From DATEPR01 sp963780635 (GTDB taxonomy: Bacteria; Actinomycetota; Actinomycetes; Mycobacteriales; Pseudonocardiaceae), in contig CAWACW010000015.1 of NCBI GenBank assembly GCA_963780635.1, positions 248,001 through 312,000 of the forward strand: DNA of 64,000 bases, given 5' to 3'. The position numbers were made by a program, and so were the translations under genes. Below are positions 33,388 through 42,812 of this stretch, piece by piece. The notes beneath the pieces are model-generated. The model was not told where the DNA came from, did not search any database, and worked only from the letters and a program-made list of their open reading frames with translations. Position 1 is the first letter of the stretch. Every line of letters starts with the position of its first letter.

Positions 33388-34131
33388 GTGAGCGGAACTG
33401 TGCTGCTGCTGGGCGGGCGGAGTCAGATCGGGCTGGCCGTGGCGGAACGCCTGGTCAGGGAGGGTGCCAGCACCGTCATTCTGGCCGCTCGGCGCTGCAA
33501 CGACCTCAGCGACGGCATCGCCCTCATGCGTCTGTGCGGAGCCGAGTCCGTCGATACCGTCGAGTTCGATGCCGACGACCTCGACGAGCACCAGACGTTC
33601 CTGGACAAGATCGTGGCCAAGCACGGCAAACTGGACACCGTCGTGACCGCGTTCGGCATCCTCGGTGACCAGGGTCGCGCCGAGCAGGATGCCACGCACG
33701 CTCTGTCCATTGTGCACACTGACTACGTGGCCCACGTCTCCCTGTTGACCCTCGTCGCCAACCTGCTGCGCAGGCAGCGGCACGGCACCCTCGTCGTGTT
33801 CTCCTCCGTCGCCGGTGTCCGGGTCCGCCGCGCCAATTACGTCTACGGCTCCGCCAAGGCCGGTCTCGACGGGTTCGCCAGCGGTCTCGCCGACGCCCTG
33901 CACGGCAGCGGTGCCCGACTTCTGTTGGTGCGTCCCGGTTTCGTGGTCGGCCGGATGACCGACGGCATGAAACCGGCGCCATTCTCCAGCACCCCGGAGC
34001 AGGTCGCCGATGCCACTGTCGCCGGCCTGCACAAGCGCCGTGGCGAGGTGTGGGTGCCCGCTGTGCTCCGCCCGGTCTTCGGACTGATGCGCATGTTGCC
34101 CCGCTCGGTCTGGCGCCGGATGCCCCGGTGA
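33388..34131 (+). CDS. DprE2-like decaprenylphosphoryl-keto-ribose reductase (SDR)
   Basis: This 247-aa SDR resembles mycobacterial DprE2 rather than FabG: VLLLGGRSQIGLAVAERLV at the cofactor site, and VRRANYVYGSAKAGLDGFA holding the YxxxK catalytic pair. LLVRPGFVVGRMTDGMK and the C-terminal Arg-rich RPVFGLMRMLPRSVWRRMPR are also DprE2-like. DprE2 makes decaprenylphosphoryl-arabinose, the arabinan donor, acting with DprE1, which is not in the window. GTG 33388 follows a -10-like CAGACT by six bases, suggesting leaderless expression; GTG 33382 is an alternative. It may instead act on another polyprenyl or keto substrate. Confidence 0.72.
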   Translation: MSGTVLLLGGRSQIGLAVAERLVREGASTVILAARRCNDLSDGIALMRLCGAESVDTVEFDADDLDEHQTFLDKIVAKHGKLDTVVTAFGILGDQGRAEQDATHALSIVHTDYVAHVSLLTLVANLLRRQRHGTLVVFSSVAGVRVRRANYVYGSAKAGLDGFASGLADALHGSGARLLLVRPGFVVGRMTDGMKPAPFSSTPEQVADATVAGLHKRRGEVWVPAVLRPVFGLMRMLPRSVWRRMPR

Positions 34132-34182
34132 CCGTCCACAAGAGACTTGCAAACAATTGCCCCGAACCGGCCCCTGCCCCAC

Positions 34183-34195
34183 TACGCTGGACGCC
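34183..34195 (+). promoter_or_regulatory. Leaderless -10 element of the methyltransferase gene
   Basis: TACGCT (34183-34188) lies seven bases before the ATG at 34196 and there is no Shine-Dalgarno site, so transcription is expected to start at or next to the start codon. Confidence 0.5.
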
Positions 34196-35077
34196 ATGAC
34201 CGAGCAACCTCGCCGCGCACCCGCCATGTCGGAGGACGTCGACGAGACCATCCCGAGCGCCGCCCGCATGTACGACTACTTCCTCGGCGGTGACCACAAC
34301 TTCGCGGTCGACCGGGAACTCGGCCGGAAGGTGTCCGCCACCTTCCCGTTGGTGCACCGGCTGGCCATGCAGAACCGCGCCTGGCTGCAACGGGTCGTCG
34401 CCGACATGCTGGACGCGGGCATCCGCCAGTTCCTGGACATCGGTTCCGGCGTGCCGACGATGGGCAACGTGCACGAGATCGTCCGCGCCCACCTGCCCGA
34501 GGGCGAGCGGGCGACCGTGGTCTACGTCGACTACGAGGCCGTCGCCGTCCAGTACTCCCGCATCGTCCTGGAACAGGACGGCGCGACAGAGTGGGCCACC
34601 ATCATCCAGGAGGACCTGCGCAATCCCGGGGCGATCCTCGACCACCCGGACACGAACCGGCTGATCGACTTCAACCGGCCGGTCGGCCTGATGATCATCT
34701 CGGTGCTGCCGTTCGTCGGCCCGGACGACCGGCCCGGACAACTGCTCACGACCTACCGGGACCGGCTTGCCCCGGGTAGCCGGCTGGCCATCAGCCACGG
34801 TTCGCTGCAGGACACCGACGACACCCCCGCGCAACGGCTGGGCCAGGTCGGCACGCTCTACCAGAAGACCTCGAACCCCGCCTGGGCGCGGGATGTCGAG
34901 GAGATCCGGGAGTTCTTCGGTGACTGGACGATGCTGCACTACGCGGACCTTGTGCACCTGATCGACTGGCTGCCCGAGCCAGAGGGCGAGCCGGCCCCCG
35001 AGGACATCGAGGCCCGGCAGTTCACGTGGTGCGGGGTCGCCGAGAAATCGGCGCAGCGGCCGGCCGGGAAGTCGTAG
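34196..35077 (+). CDS. PF04672-type SAM-dependent methyltransferase (actinobacterial DUF574)
   Basis: This 293-aa protein belongs to the actinobacterial family formerly called DUF574. ARMYDYFLGGDHNFAVDREL and QNRAWLQRVVADMLDAGIRQ are the signature N-terminal segments. FLDIGSGVPTMGNVHE is the SAM-binding Gly-rich loop and VYVDYEAVAV holds the acidic ribose ligand. Members are abundant in actinomycetes and mostly uncharacterised; some act in secondary metabolism. It lies 64 bp after the DprE2-like gene and 10 bp before a peptidase-like gene. A leaderless-type -10 precedes it. Confidence 0.87.
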   Translation: MTEQPRRAPAMSEDVDETIPSAARMYDYFLGGDHNFAVDRELGRKVSATFPLVHRLAMQNRAWLQRVVADMLDAGIRQFLDIGSGVPTMGNVHEIVRAHLPEGERATVVYVDYEAVAVQYSRIVLEQDGATEWATIIQEDLRNPGAILDHPDTNRLIDFNRPVGLMIISVLPFVGPDDRPGQLLTTYRDRLAPGSRLAISHGSLQDTDDTPAQRLGQVGTLYQKTSNPAWARDVEEIREFFGDWTMLHYADLVHLIDWLPEPEGEPAPEDIEARQFTWCGVAEKSAQRPAGKS

Positions 35078-35087
35078 CGCACACTCG

Positions 35088-35816
35088 ATGAGTTCACCCA
35101 CCATCGCCGACGTCTGGCACCAGGTGACCAGCGTCCAGCCGACACCCGCGACCGCCGTGGTCGTGGGCGCGGCGGTCGTCGCGCTGGCCGCCGTCCTCGT
35201 CCGGTCGAGCTGGCACGTCGGTCGCAACGTCGTGACCATCGCTCACGAGGGTGGACACGCGCTGGTCGCGTTGCTGGTCGGGCGCAGACTCACCGGGATC
35301 CAGCTGCACTCCGACACGTCGGGCGTGACGCTGTCCCGCGGTCACCCGCGCGGGCCGGGCATGGTGGCGACCGCGATGGCCGGTTACCTGGCGCCTTCCC
35401 TGCTCGGCCTGGGTGCCGCAGGCCTGCTCGCGTCCGGGCACATCACGGCCCTGCTGTGGCTGACCGTCATCGTGCTCGTCGCGATGCTGGTGCTCGTGCG
35501 CAACGCCTACGGGATCGTGTCGATCCTCGTCACGGCGGCCGCCGTGTTCGTCGTGTCGTGGTTCACGTCCGCCCAGGTACAGGCCGGCTTCGCCTACGCG
35601 TTCACGTGGTTCCTGCTGTTCGCCGGGATCCGCCCGGTGCTCGAACTGCAACGCTCGCGCAGCCGGGGCCGCGCCCCGCAGTCCGACGCCGACCAGCTCG
35701 CGGGCCTGACCCGGGTGCCAGGGCTCGTCTGGGTGGGGCTGTTCGCGATCGTCGGGATCGTCGTGCTGATCCTCGCGATCAGCTGGCTGATCCCGTTCGG
35801 CCAGTTCACCACGTAG
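35088..35816 (+). CDS. M50B-like integral membrane metallopeptidase
   Basis: This 242-aa polytopic protein carries the zinc motif HEGGH in VVTIAHEGGHALVALLVGRR inside the second hydrophobic region, plus 5-6 more helices, as in the PF13398 peptidase M50B-like family. TSGVTLSRGHPRGPGMVATA, then AGYLAPSLLGLGAAGLL, fits the family. Such proteins may cleave substrates in the membrane; a target is not evident. It begins 10 bp after the methyltransferase and probably shares its transcript. It overlaps the end of the convergent membrane protein by 11 bp. Confidence 0.78.
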   Translation: MSSPTIADVWHQVTSVQPTPATAVVVGAAVVALAAVLVRSSWHVGRNVVTIAHEGGHALVALLVGRRLTGIQLHSDTSGVTLSRGHPRGPGMVATAMAGYLAPSLLGLGAAGLLASGHITALLWLTVIVLVAMLVLVRNAYGIVSILVTAAAVFVVSWFTSAQVQAGFAYAFTWFLLFAGIRPVLELQRSRSRGRAPQSDADQLAGLTRVPGLVWVGLFAIVGIVVLILAISWLIPFGQFTT

Positions 35817-36621
35817 AGCGGTCGTCGGCCGGGATGACCGCGACCACCGGCCACTCGGCGGGTTGCCCCGGCGGGACGGGCGACGGCTCGTCGTACTCGG
35901 GTTCGAGGTCGTCGTCGACGTCGACCCGCATCCGGAACGACACCACGGCCGCCGCGATGGCGGCCAGTGCGGCCACCACGAGCACCCAGAATCCCTGGCC
36001 CACACCGACGATCAGGCCGCCGGCCGACACCGGGCCCGCGTCAATGGCGAACAACTGCCGCCACGCGATCTCGAACATGCCCACCGCGAACACCAGCGAG
36101 GTCAGGAACGTCGCGGCGACCACGCCGGTGATCCTGGCTGCCCGGTCCGACGAGGGCCGCCAGCCGGCCCGCAGCCACAGGGCGACCGCGGCCACCAGCA
36201 GCAGCCCCGCGACGGCCAGCGGATACCCGACCGGGACCGGCGTGCCCTGGCGCAGTGTCACCAGCTCGCGGTCCAGCGCCAGGCTGGACGTGGTGGACTG
36301 CCACGCCGCCACACTCACCGTGGACGCAGTGCGGAACGAGAACCGCACGGTCGCCAGGAACAGCGGCAGCACCGAACCCAGCAGCACCAGCACCAGCGCG
36401 CCGCCGAACAGCCCGGCGACGACCGGGAGCAGCCGCGATCGTGGTACCGGGTCGAACGACTCTTCCTCGTCCTCCGGTGCTGCGCCGTCCGGTGGGTAGA
36501 CCTCCACCCACTCACCCGTCACGGAACCGCCGGCACCGGCGTCCTCGGCCGAGCCGGCACCCGGCACGCCGGGACTGTCGTGCGAACCGTTCGGTGGCAG
36601 GGAACCGGTCACGTCAGCCAT
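35806..36621 (-). CDS. Hypothetical membrane protein
   Basis: This 271-aa protein has a Gly/Asp/Glu-rich cytosolic N-terminus of about 65 residues, four predicted membrane helices (VVAGLFGGALVLVLLGSVLP, PLAVAGLLLVAAVALWLRAG, GVVAATFLTSLVFAVGM and GFWVLVVAALAAIAAAVVSF) and an acidic Pro-rich tail. A large external loop lies between the first two helices. I do not recognise the family. ATG 36621 has only a weak GGGGTG upstream. It lies 49 bp past the PaaI-like gene on the same strand and could be co-transcribed. Confidence 0.7.
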   Translation of the reverse strand: MADVTGSLPPNGSHDSPGVPGAGSAEDAGAGGSVTGEWVEVYPPDGAAPEDEEESFDPVPRSRLLPVVAGLFGGALVLVLLGSVLPLFLATVRFSFRTASTVSVAAWQSTTSSLALDRELVTLRQGTPVPVGYPLAVAGLLLVAAVALWLRAGWRPSSDRAARITGVVAATFLTSLVFAVGMFEIAWRQLFAIDAGPVSAGGLIVGVGQGFWVLVVAALAAIAAAVVSFRMRVDVDDDLEPEYDEPSPVPPGQPAEWPVVAVIPADDRSTW

Positions 36622-36670
36622 GGTGGCACACCCCGTGCGGCAGGCACGCCCGCCGGCGCACGGCTGCCGA

Positions 36671-37141
36671 TCAGGCGCCGCCGCGATCGGCGCTGTCCGG
36701 ACCCTGCTCACCGAAGTGCCGACCGGCGCGTCCGTCGCTGGGCAGCACGACCTGCGTGCACCGGCTCGCGGCCAGCACCACGCCCTGCGGGTCGAACAGC
36801 TGTGCCGAACAGAACACCACCCGGCGGGTGCGGCGGACCACCTCGCCGACCGCGCGCAGCACGCCCGGCCGGCACGACCGCAGGAACTCCACCCGCAGGT
36901 CGGCGGTGAGGAACGCCTGATCGTCGTCCAGCACGCTCCAGCAGGCGCTGCCCATCGCCGCGTCCAGCAACGCCGTGACCATGCCGCCCTGCACGATCGG
37001 CCCGCCCGCGGCCGGGAAGCAGTAGGCAACGGGCGCGTCCCACTCGACGGCGCTGTTACCGGCGCCGAGCTCCGTTCTGCGGTAGCCGAGCGTCTGCCAG
37101 AGGTACGACTCGGGCGAGTCGGTGTCGTCGACCGCTCTCAC
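36671..37141 (-). CDS. PaaI-family (hotdog) thioesterase
   Basis: This 156-aa hotdog-fold protein has GGPIVQGGMVTALLDAAMGS, the GG-x-Asp signature of the PaaI/YbgC-like acyl-CoA thioesterases, and DLRVEFLRSCRPGVLRAVGE on the following strand. It would hydrolyse an acyl- or aryl-CoA. The GTG start at 37141 overlaps the acyl-CoA ligase stop as GTGA, so ligase and thioesterase are co-translated, suggesting control of one acyl-CoA pool. Confidence 0.82.
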   Translation of the reverse strand: MRAVDDTDSPESYLWQTLGYRRTELGAGNSAVEWDAPVAYCFPAAGGPIVQGGMVTALLDAAMGSACWSVLDDDQAFLTADLRVEFLRSCRPGVLRAVGEVVRRTRRVVFCSAQLFDPQGVVLAASRCTQVVLPSDGRAGRHFGEQGPDSADRGGA

Positions 37142-38688
37142 GCGGGCGCCTGGCCCGCGCGCACCAGGTCGCGCAACCGTTTGCGGTCCAGCTTGCCGAC
37201 GCTGGTCAGCGGCACCTGCTCCACGACCCGGATCTCACGCGGGTACTTGTTGGCGGCCAAGCGTTCCTTGACGAAGACGGTCAGCTCGTCGGGCGTGGTC
37301 GTGGTGCCCTCGCGTAGTGACACGAACGCGACCACCTCCTCGCCCAGCCGCGTGTCGGGCTTGCCGACCACGCCCGCCATGGCCACCGCGGGGTGGGACA
37401 GCAGCACGTCCTCGACGTCACGGGGGTACACATTGAAGCCGCCGCGGATGATGAGGTCCTTCTTGCGGTCCACCACGTAGAGGTAGCCGTCGTCGTCGAC
37501 GTGCCCGATGTCGCCGGTGTGCAGCCAGCCGTTGACCAGCGTGGTCGCTGTCGCGTCCGGGGAATGCCAGTAGCCGGACATGATGCCGGGCGAACGTACG
37601 CAGATCTCGGCGTCCGCGCCGACGCCGACCTCCTTGTCGTCCTCGTCCCGGATGGTGACCTCACATCCGGGCACCGGCAGGCCGACGCTGCCCAGCCGCC
37701 GCTTGCCCAGCGGGGTACTGGAGATGATCGAGGCGGACTCGGTGCAGCCGTAGCCTTCGTACACGGTCACGCCGGGCACCCGCCGCTCGAACTCGTCGCG
37801 CACGTCGCCCGCCAGCGGCGCGGCACCTGAGGACACCGCGCGCAGCGCCGAGAGGTCGTGCTCCTCCAGTGGCTGCGCCAGCAGCATCTGGATCATCGAC
37901 GGCACCAGGGCGCTGCGGGCGACGTTGTGCTGCTCGGCCAGGTTCACCCAGCCCGCCGCGTCGAACCAGCGCATCAGGATGCTCTGGTGCGCCTCGGGCT
38001 GGTGCATGCCGATGCACGTGACGAGCAAGCCGTAGGCGTGCGCGAGCGGCAGCGGCAGCAGCGTGCTGCCGAGGATCTCGTCCGGCGACTCGCTGGCCTC
38101 GCGAGAGGACGACCCGCACCAGAACAGGTTGGCGTGCGTCAGGGGCACGCCCTTGGACCGGCCGGTGGTACCACCGGTGTAGAGCAGGGCCGCGAGGTCG
38201 TCGTCGGCGCGGTCGACGATGGTGCCGGGTTCGCCCGAGGTCAGCTCGGCGTGGTCGAGCACCGGCACGCTGAGCGCGGAGCCGTCGCCGGCCCCGGCCA
38301 GCACGACGAACCGGACCGTGTCCACGCCTGCCATCGCGGCCGCGACCTTGGGCAGGAACTCGCCGGTGGTCACCACGGCGACGGCACCGGAGTCGGCCAG
38401 CACCGCGTGCAGTTCCTTCTCGCTGACCAGGAAGATCACCGGCGTGATGACCGCGCCCGCGCGCCACAGCGCGGTGTAGGTCATGCCGACCTCGGGGCAG
38501 TTGGCCATCAGCACGACGACGCGGTCGCCGGGTGCCACCCCCTGGGCGATCAGGCTCGCGGCCAGCCGGGACGCACGGTCGGCCAGCGTGCCGCTGGACC
38601 ACCAGGAACCCTCGAAGAACAGCGATTCGTAGTCGCCGAGCCGGTCCAGCTGGCGCTCCGCCTGCCTGGCCAGGTTGTGTTCGCCCAT
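37138..38688 (-). CDS. Acyl-CoA synthetase (FadD-like)
   Basis: This 516-aa adenylate-forming enzyme has the phosphate loop LLYTGGTTGRSKGVPLTHAN, the adenine motif YEGYGCTESASIIS, the hinge NGWLHTGDIG with VVDRKKDLIIRGGFNVYPRD, and the C-terminal catalytic Lys in TSVGKLDRKRLR. It activates a fatty or aromatic acid to its CoA thioester. ATG 38688 is preceded by GAGGA; 38706 lacks a site. A 14-bp palindrome lies 30 bp upstream, and a TetR gene precedes it on the same strand. Confidence 0.87.
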   Translation of the reverse strand: MGEHNLARQAERQLDRLGDYESLFFEGSWWSSGTLADRASRLAASLIAQGVAPGDRVVVLMANCPEVGMTYTALWRAGAVITPVIFLVSEKELHAVLADSGAVAVVTTGEFLPKVAAAMAGVDTVRFVVLAGAGDGSALSVPVLDHAELTSGEPGTIVDRADDDLAALLYTGGTTGRSKGVPLTHANLFWCGSSSREASESPDEILGSTLLPLPLAHAYGLLVTCIGMHQPEAHQSILMRWFDAAGWVNLAEQHNVARSALVPSMIQMLLAQPLEEHDLSALRAVSSGAAPLAGDVRDEFERRVPGVTVYEGYGCTESASIISSTPLGKRRLGSVGLPVPGCEVTIRDEDDKEVGVGADAEICVRSPGIMSGYWHSPDATATTLVNGWLHTGDIGHVDDDGYLYVVDRKKDLIIRGGFNVYPRDVEDVLLSHPAVAMAGVVGKPDTRLGEEVVAFVSLREGTTTTPDELTVFVKERLAANKYPREIRVVEQVPLTSVGKLDRKRLRDLVRAGQAPA

Positions 38689-38717
38689 CCCGGTCCTCAC
38701 TTCCACGCCGAAGTCAC

Positions 38718-38731
38718 ACCGACTGGTCGGT
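38718..38731. promoter_or_regulatory. TetR-type operator upstream of the acyl-CoA ligase gene
   Basis: ACCGAC-TG-GTCGGT is a perfect 6-2-6 palindrome 30 bp upstream of the ligase start and 12 bp past the TetR stop, the expected place for control of the ligase-thioesterase pair. Confidence 0.6.
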
Positions 38732-38742
38732 ATGGCCGCACC

Positions 38743-39465
38743 TTACGGTTCGGCGGGCGCCTCATCAACCACCGAACGACCGACCGCCGCCGGCCACGAG
38801 CGGCCTGCCATCACGGCCAGGTGCAGGGCGACGAGGGTGTCCTCGAGTTCGGGCAGTTCGGCGGTCCTGCCCCGCCGGACCCGCATGCTGACCAGTTCGG
38901 TGGTCGCGCCGGACAGCCCGAGGTAGGCGTCGTAGGGCAGTTCCGGCCACTGCGGGCAGCGCCTCCTGGCTCGGAGGTGCCACTCGTGGTTCAGCTCGGC
39001 GAACCGGTGCTGCGCCGTGTCCATCCTGGCCACGGCACCGGCGCCGGCAGCGGGCATGTCGACGTAGAAGACGCGGGAGAAGGCCGGCTCGTCGGCCAGG
39101 AACCGCAGGAACGCACGGGTACCCGCGCGCAGCAGCGCCTCGGGTGGCTCGGCGGCGGGCACCGCCCTGGTCGCGGCCAGCACGGCCTCGAACAGCAGGG
39201 TGCCGCCGTGCTTGGTGGCGGAGAGGAAGCAGTCCTCCTTGTCGGAGAAGTGCACATAGAAGGCGGCCCGGGAGACCTTGGCCCGGCGGACCACGTCGGC
39301 GACTGTCATCGCGCCGTACCCGGACTCGGCCACCGAGGCCACGGCGGCGGCCAGCAACCGCTGGCGCTGGGCAGCCCGGACCGCGGATTGGGGCAGGCTC
39401 GACCTGCCCCTGGGCAACCCAGGGGCCTCGCCATGTGTCCTGGCCAGCGAACCCTCTTGTACCAC
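38743..39465 (-). CDS. TetR-family regulator
   Basis: This protein of about 240 aa has a TetR helix-turn-helix (MTVADVVRRAKVSRAAFYVH then FSDKEDCFL) preceded by an Arg/Gln-rich linker. The C-terminal domain is of the type found next to acyl-CoA genes. The N-terminus is uncertain: GTG 39465 is the longest reading, and the conserved part begins only near residue 30. It is divergent from the MFS transporter, with a 16-bp palindrome between, and upstream of the acyl-CoA ligase, so it probably regulates both sides. Confidence 0.8.
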   Translation of the reverse strand: MVQEGSLARTHGEAPGLPRGRSSLPQSAVRAAQRQRLLAAAVASVAESGYGAMTVADVVRRAKVSRAAFYVHFSDKEDCFLSATKHGGTLLFEAVLAATRAVPAAEPPEALLRAGTRAFLRFLADEPAFSRVFYVDMPAAGAGAVARMDTAQHRFAELNHEWHLRARRRCPQWPELPYDAYLGLSGATTELVSMRVRRGRTAELPELEDTLVALHLAVMAGRSWPAAVGRSVVDEAPAEP

Positions 39466-39482
39466 TGTGATACTGCCTCTAA

Positions 39483-39498
39483 AGTACGTGGGCGTACT
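39483..39498. promoter_or_regulatory. Palindromic operator between TetR and MFS genes
   Basis: AGTACG-TGGG-CGTACT is a perfect 6-4-6 inverted repeat 18 bp upstream of the TetR start and about 180 bp before the MFS start. It is a likely autoregulatory site. Its sequence differs from the palindrome at 38718, so the two may serve different proteins. Confidence 0.55.
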
Positions 39499-39677
39499 AC
39501 TGACCTACCACCATATCGTTGCGGACACCGGCGTGCGCCACGAGTTCTTGGTCACCTTCGACAGCGGAGGACCAGGTCGCGTGACATTCCCCGATGCCAC
39601 GCGACGAACACGGCCGCCGTCACCGCCGGGAAGCCGGTCATGGGCGGTGACCGTGTTCCTCCTCGAGGAGGCGTCCC

Positions 39678-41379
39678 ATGGCCGCTGTCATCCCCGTCCA
39701 AGCCGAGCGCGCACCGAGCAACCCGGTCACCCGGTTATTCTGGAGCCGCTCGCTCCCCCACTACCCCACCACGGGGCGCAGGTACCTGTACCTGGGCATA
39801 GTCGTGTTGGCGACGATCATGCTGTACTACGAGTTGTACGTCGGCGGTGCCGTCTCCCCGGCGATCATCGCCCACTACAACATGAGCTTCACGTTCTACG
39901 TGAACATCACGGTGGTGGGTAACGCGATCGGCGCGTTCTCGTCGCTGGTGGCCGGCCTCGCCGACCGGTGGGGTCGCGCGAACCTGGTGGTCTACGGCCT
40001 GGGCATCACCGCCCTGCTGGTGCTGTTCGGCATCCCGAACGCACCCAACTCCATCACCTTCGCGATCATCTCGGTGATCGTCGGCTTCGTCGAGGGCATC
40101 ATCCTGGTCGCGACGCCTGCCCTGGTCCGGGACTTCTCACCACAGTTGGGCAGAGCGTCCGCGATGGGCTTCTGGACACTGGGGCCGGTCGTCGGCAGTC
40201 TCGTGGTGTCCGAAGTGTCCAGTCACACGCTCTCGCACCTGACCGCGTGGCAGGACCAGTTCATCATCTGCGGCATCGTCGGTCTGGTCGTGTTCGTGAT
40301 CGCACTGTTCGGTCTGCGCGAACTGTCACCGAACCTGCGCGACCAGTTGATGGTCAGCATGCGCGACCGTGCGCTGATCGAGGCGAAGGCGTCCGGCGTC
40401 GGCGTCGACACCAGCAGGCCGTGGCGGCAGATGATGCACCTGAACATCGTCGGTTCCGCGTTCGCGATCGGCGTGTTCCTGATCATCTACTACACGGCGG
40501 TCGGGTTCTTCACGGTGTACTTCACCACGATCTTCGGCTTCAGCCTGGCCCAGGCCAACGGCATCGGGAACTGGTTCTGGGCGTTCGACGCGGTGGCGTT
40601 GATCCTGGTCGGCGTCGCGTCGGACAAACTGCGGGTGCGCAAACCGTTCATGGTGCTCGGGGCGATCGGCGCGATCGTGATGGCCGTGATCTTCCTGACC
40701 AGGGCGACCCAGCCGGGGACCGGCTACTACTCGTTCGTCGTGATCATCAGCCTGCTCGCCGTGTTCATGGGCATCGCCTACGCGCCGTGGATGGCGAGCT
40801 TCACCGAGACCGTGGAGCAGCGCAACCCCGCGCTGATCGCCACCGGCCTCGCGGTGTTCGGCTGGGTGATCCGGGCTCGTCGTGGCCGTGTCGATCTTCG
40901 TGCTGCCGTTCGTCGTCAGCTCGGTGACCCCGTTGGTGCAGTACGGTTCACAAACCGCGGCGCTGTCAGTAAAGTACGCTCCCGAACTGAAGACCATCAG
41001 CGCCATCGATCCAGGGACCTTGGCGACACTGTCCGCGCAGCCGCAGAACCAGGCCGCCGCGGCCAAGGCTGTCGGCGAGATCGCACAGAAGTTCGGTGTC
41101 GACCCCGCTACCGCGACGCAGCAACTGCTGCAGGTAGCCTCGGTGCCCAAGGCTGACCTGGCATTCCTCCAGGAGCACGGAGCGCAGGTCCAGGCGGCCT
41201 CGCAATCCGCCCCCGGTCAATGGCAGAGTTGGTGGTGGGTCTGCATCGGAGGCATGGTGGTCTTCATCCCGCTGATCTTCGTCATGCGCGGCCGCTGGAG
41301 TCCGCGAAAGGCCAAAGAGGACCTTGACGAGCACGAGAAGCGGGTGGAAGCAGAACTCGCCGCGCTGGCGAAGGACTAG
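39678..41379 (+). CDS. MFS transporter with large C-terminal loop (one frameshift)
   Basis: Two overlapping frames join near 40872; removing one G from CCGGGCTCG gives WVIRLVVAVSIFVLPF and a protein of about 566 aa. Motif A-like AGLADRWGRANLVVYG is present, and about ten helices precede the join. After it, one helix is followed by an unusual soluble loop of about 110 residues (ISAIDPGTLATLSAQPQNQA and FGVDPATATQQLLQVASVPK), then a final helix and a charged tail. ATG 39678 follows GAGGAGG. Its position by an acyl-CoA ligase and a TetR gene suggests carboxylate transport. Confidence 0.82.
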
Positions 41380-41492
41380 CACCACCTGAAGATATCTACA
41401 GCTTTATCCTGTTCTACCAACGCACGTCCACGGTTCCTGCAGGCTGCCAGACTCGCGATGCGAACCAGGTGGCTGGTTTACGAGGAGGAACT

Positions 41493-42809
41493 GTGACACA
41501 CCGTGTCGGTCTCATTTCCAGGCGTGGCTGGATGTTGACTGTGGTGGCGGTGGTCGTGCTCGTCGCGGCAGGACTGGTGGCGCTGCGCATCTCGTCGGCG
41601 AACAGCGCCACCAGTTCGCCCGGTGTCACGTCGAATCAGATCGTGCTGGGCAGTCACCAACCGCTCACCGGTCCGGCCGCACCCGGCTACTCGGAGATCT
41701 CCGCGGGTGCCGCCGCGTTCTTCAAGTACATCAACGCTCACGGCGGGGTGTACGGCAGATCCATCAAGTTCGACTACGCGGACGACCAGTACAACCCGGT
41801 GAAATCGCTGCAGGACACCCAAAAACTCGTCCAGCAGGACAAGATCTTCGCGATGGTCGGCGGCCTGGGCACGGCCACGCACGAGGCCGTGGTGAACTAC
41901 CTGACCGACAACGGCGTGCCCGACCTCTACGTGGAGAGCGGCTGCACCTGCTTCAACGATCCCGACAACCATCCGTACACGTACGGCTACTTCCCCGACT
42001 ACAAGATCGAGGGCAAGGTCCTCGGCCAGTACGTGCAGACGAACTTTCCCGGCGAGCGGGTGGCCTACCTGTTGCAGGACGACGATCTCGGACAGAACAG
42101 CCAAGAAGGTCTGAACCAGCTGCTGCCCACCGGCCAGGTCGTCACCCAGCAGTCCTACGACGCCAACAACCTGACCAACGGCCTGACCGCGCAGATCGCC
42201 GCGGCGCAGGCGGCCCACGCGCAGGTGGTCGTCGTCTTCGGCATCCCGGCGGCCATCGCGATCGCGCTGCTGACCGCCGCCCAGCTGGACTACCACCCGA
42301 CGTGGGTGGTCAGCAACGTCGGCTCCGACCCCACGACGCTGGGCGCGCTCATCAAGCAGTATTCAAAGGGCGCCGCCGATATTTCCATCGCGAACGGCTT
42401 GATTTCGGACAGCTACATTCCGTCACCGACAGACCTGAAGAATCCGTGGGTGCAGTTGTTCCGCACCGTGCACGACACGTACGACGCCGGCCAGCCGTTT
42501 GATTTCTATGCCATCAACGGAATGACGATGGCGTACGCGACCTACCAGGCATTGCATGCCGCGGGTCCGAAACTCACCCGGCAGGGTCTGCTCAACGCGG
42601 TGGCCAGCCGGGGCTCGTCGTTCCAGGGGCCGAACCTGGCGCCGTACCGGTTCTCGGCGACGGACCACGACGGCATGGCGGGCGCACAGATCAGCATCAT
42701 CGCCAACGGGCAGTCCGTCCTGTCCGGCCCGGTCTTCGTGACCGACGACGAGGACGCCCCTGTCACCACATATACCCAGCCGCGCCCGCTGCCGCCGACG
42801 ACGTTCTAG
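41493..42809 (+). CDS. Orphan Leu/Ile/Val-type substrate-binding protein, membrane-anchored
   Basis: This 438-aa type I periplasmic-binding protein has an N-terminal membrane segment (WMLTVVAVVVLVAAGLVALR) without a lipobox, so it is signal-anchored or cleaved by signal peptidase I. The mature part shows QIVLGSHQPLTGPAAPGYSE and FAMVGGLGTATHEAVVNYL, typical of LivJ-like receptors. GTG 41493 follows GAGGAGG. No permease or ATPase is adjacent; it lies 113 bp after an MFS gene, so it may be a sensor/receptor or serve a distant transporter. A strong stem-loop follows it. Confidence 0.85.
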   Translation: MTHRVGLISRRGWMLTVVAVVVLVAAGLVALRISSANSATSSPGVTSNQIVLGSHQPLTGPAAPGYSEISAGAAAFFKYINAHGGVYGRSIKFDYADDQYNPVKSLQDTQKLVQQDKIFAMVGGLGTATHEAVVNYLTDNGVPDLYVESGCTCFNDPDNHPYTYGYFPDYKIEGKVLGQYVQTNFPGERVAYLLQDDDLGQNSQEGLNQLLPTGQVVTQQSYDANNLTNGLTAQIAAAQAAHAQVVVVFGIPAAIAIALLTAAQLDYHPTWVVSNVGSDPTTLGALIKQYSKGAADISIANGLISDSYIPSPTDLKNPWVQLFRTVHDTYDAGQPFDFYAINGMTMAYATYQALHAAGPKLTRQGLLNAVASRGSSFQGPNLAPYRFSATDHDGMAGAQISIIANGQSVLSGPVFVTDDEDAPVTTYTQPRPLPPTTF

Positions 42810-42812
42810 TCC

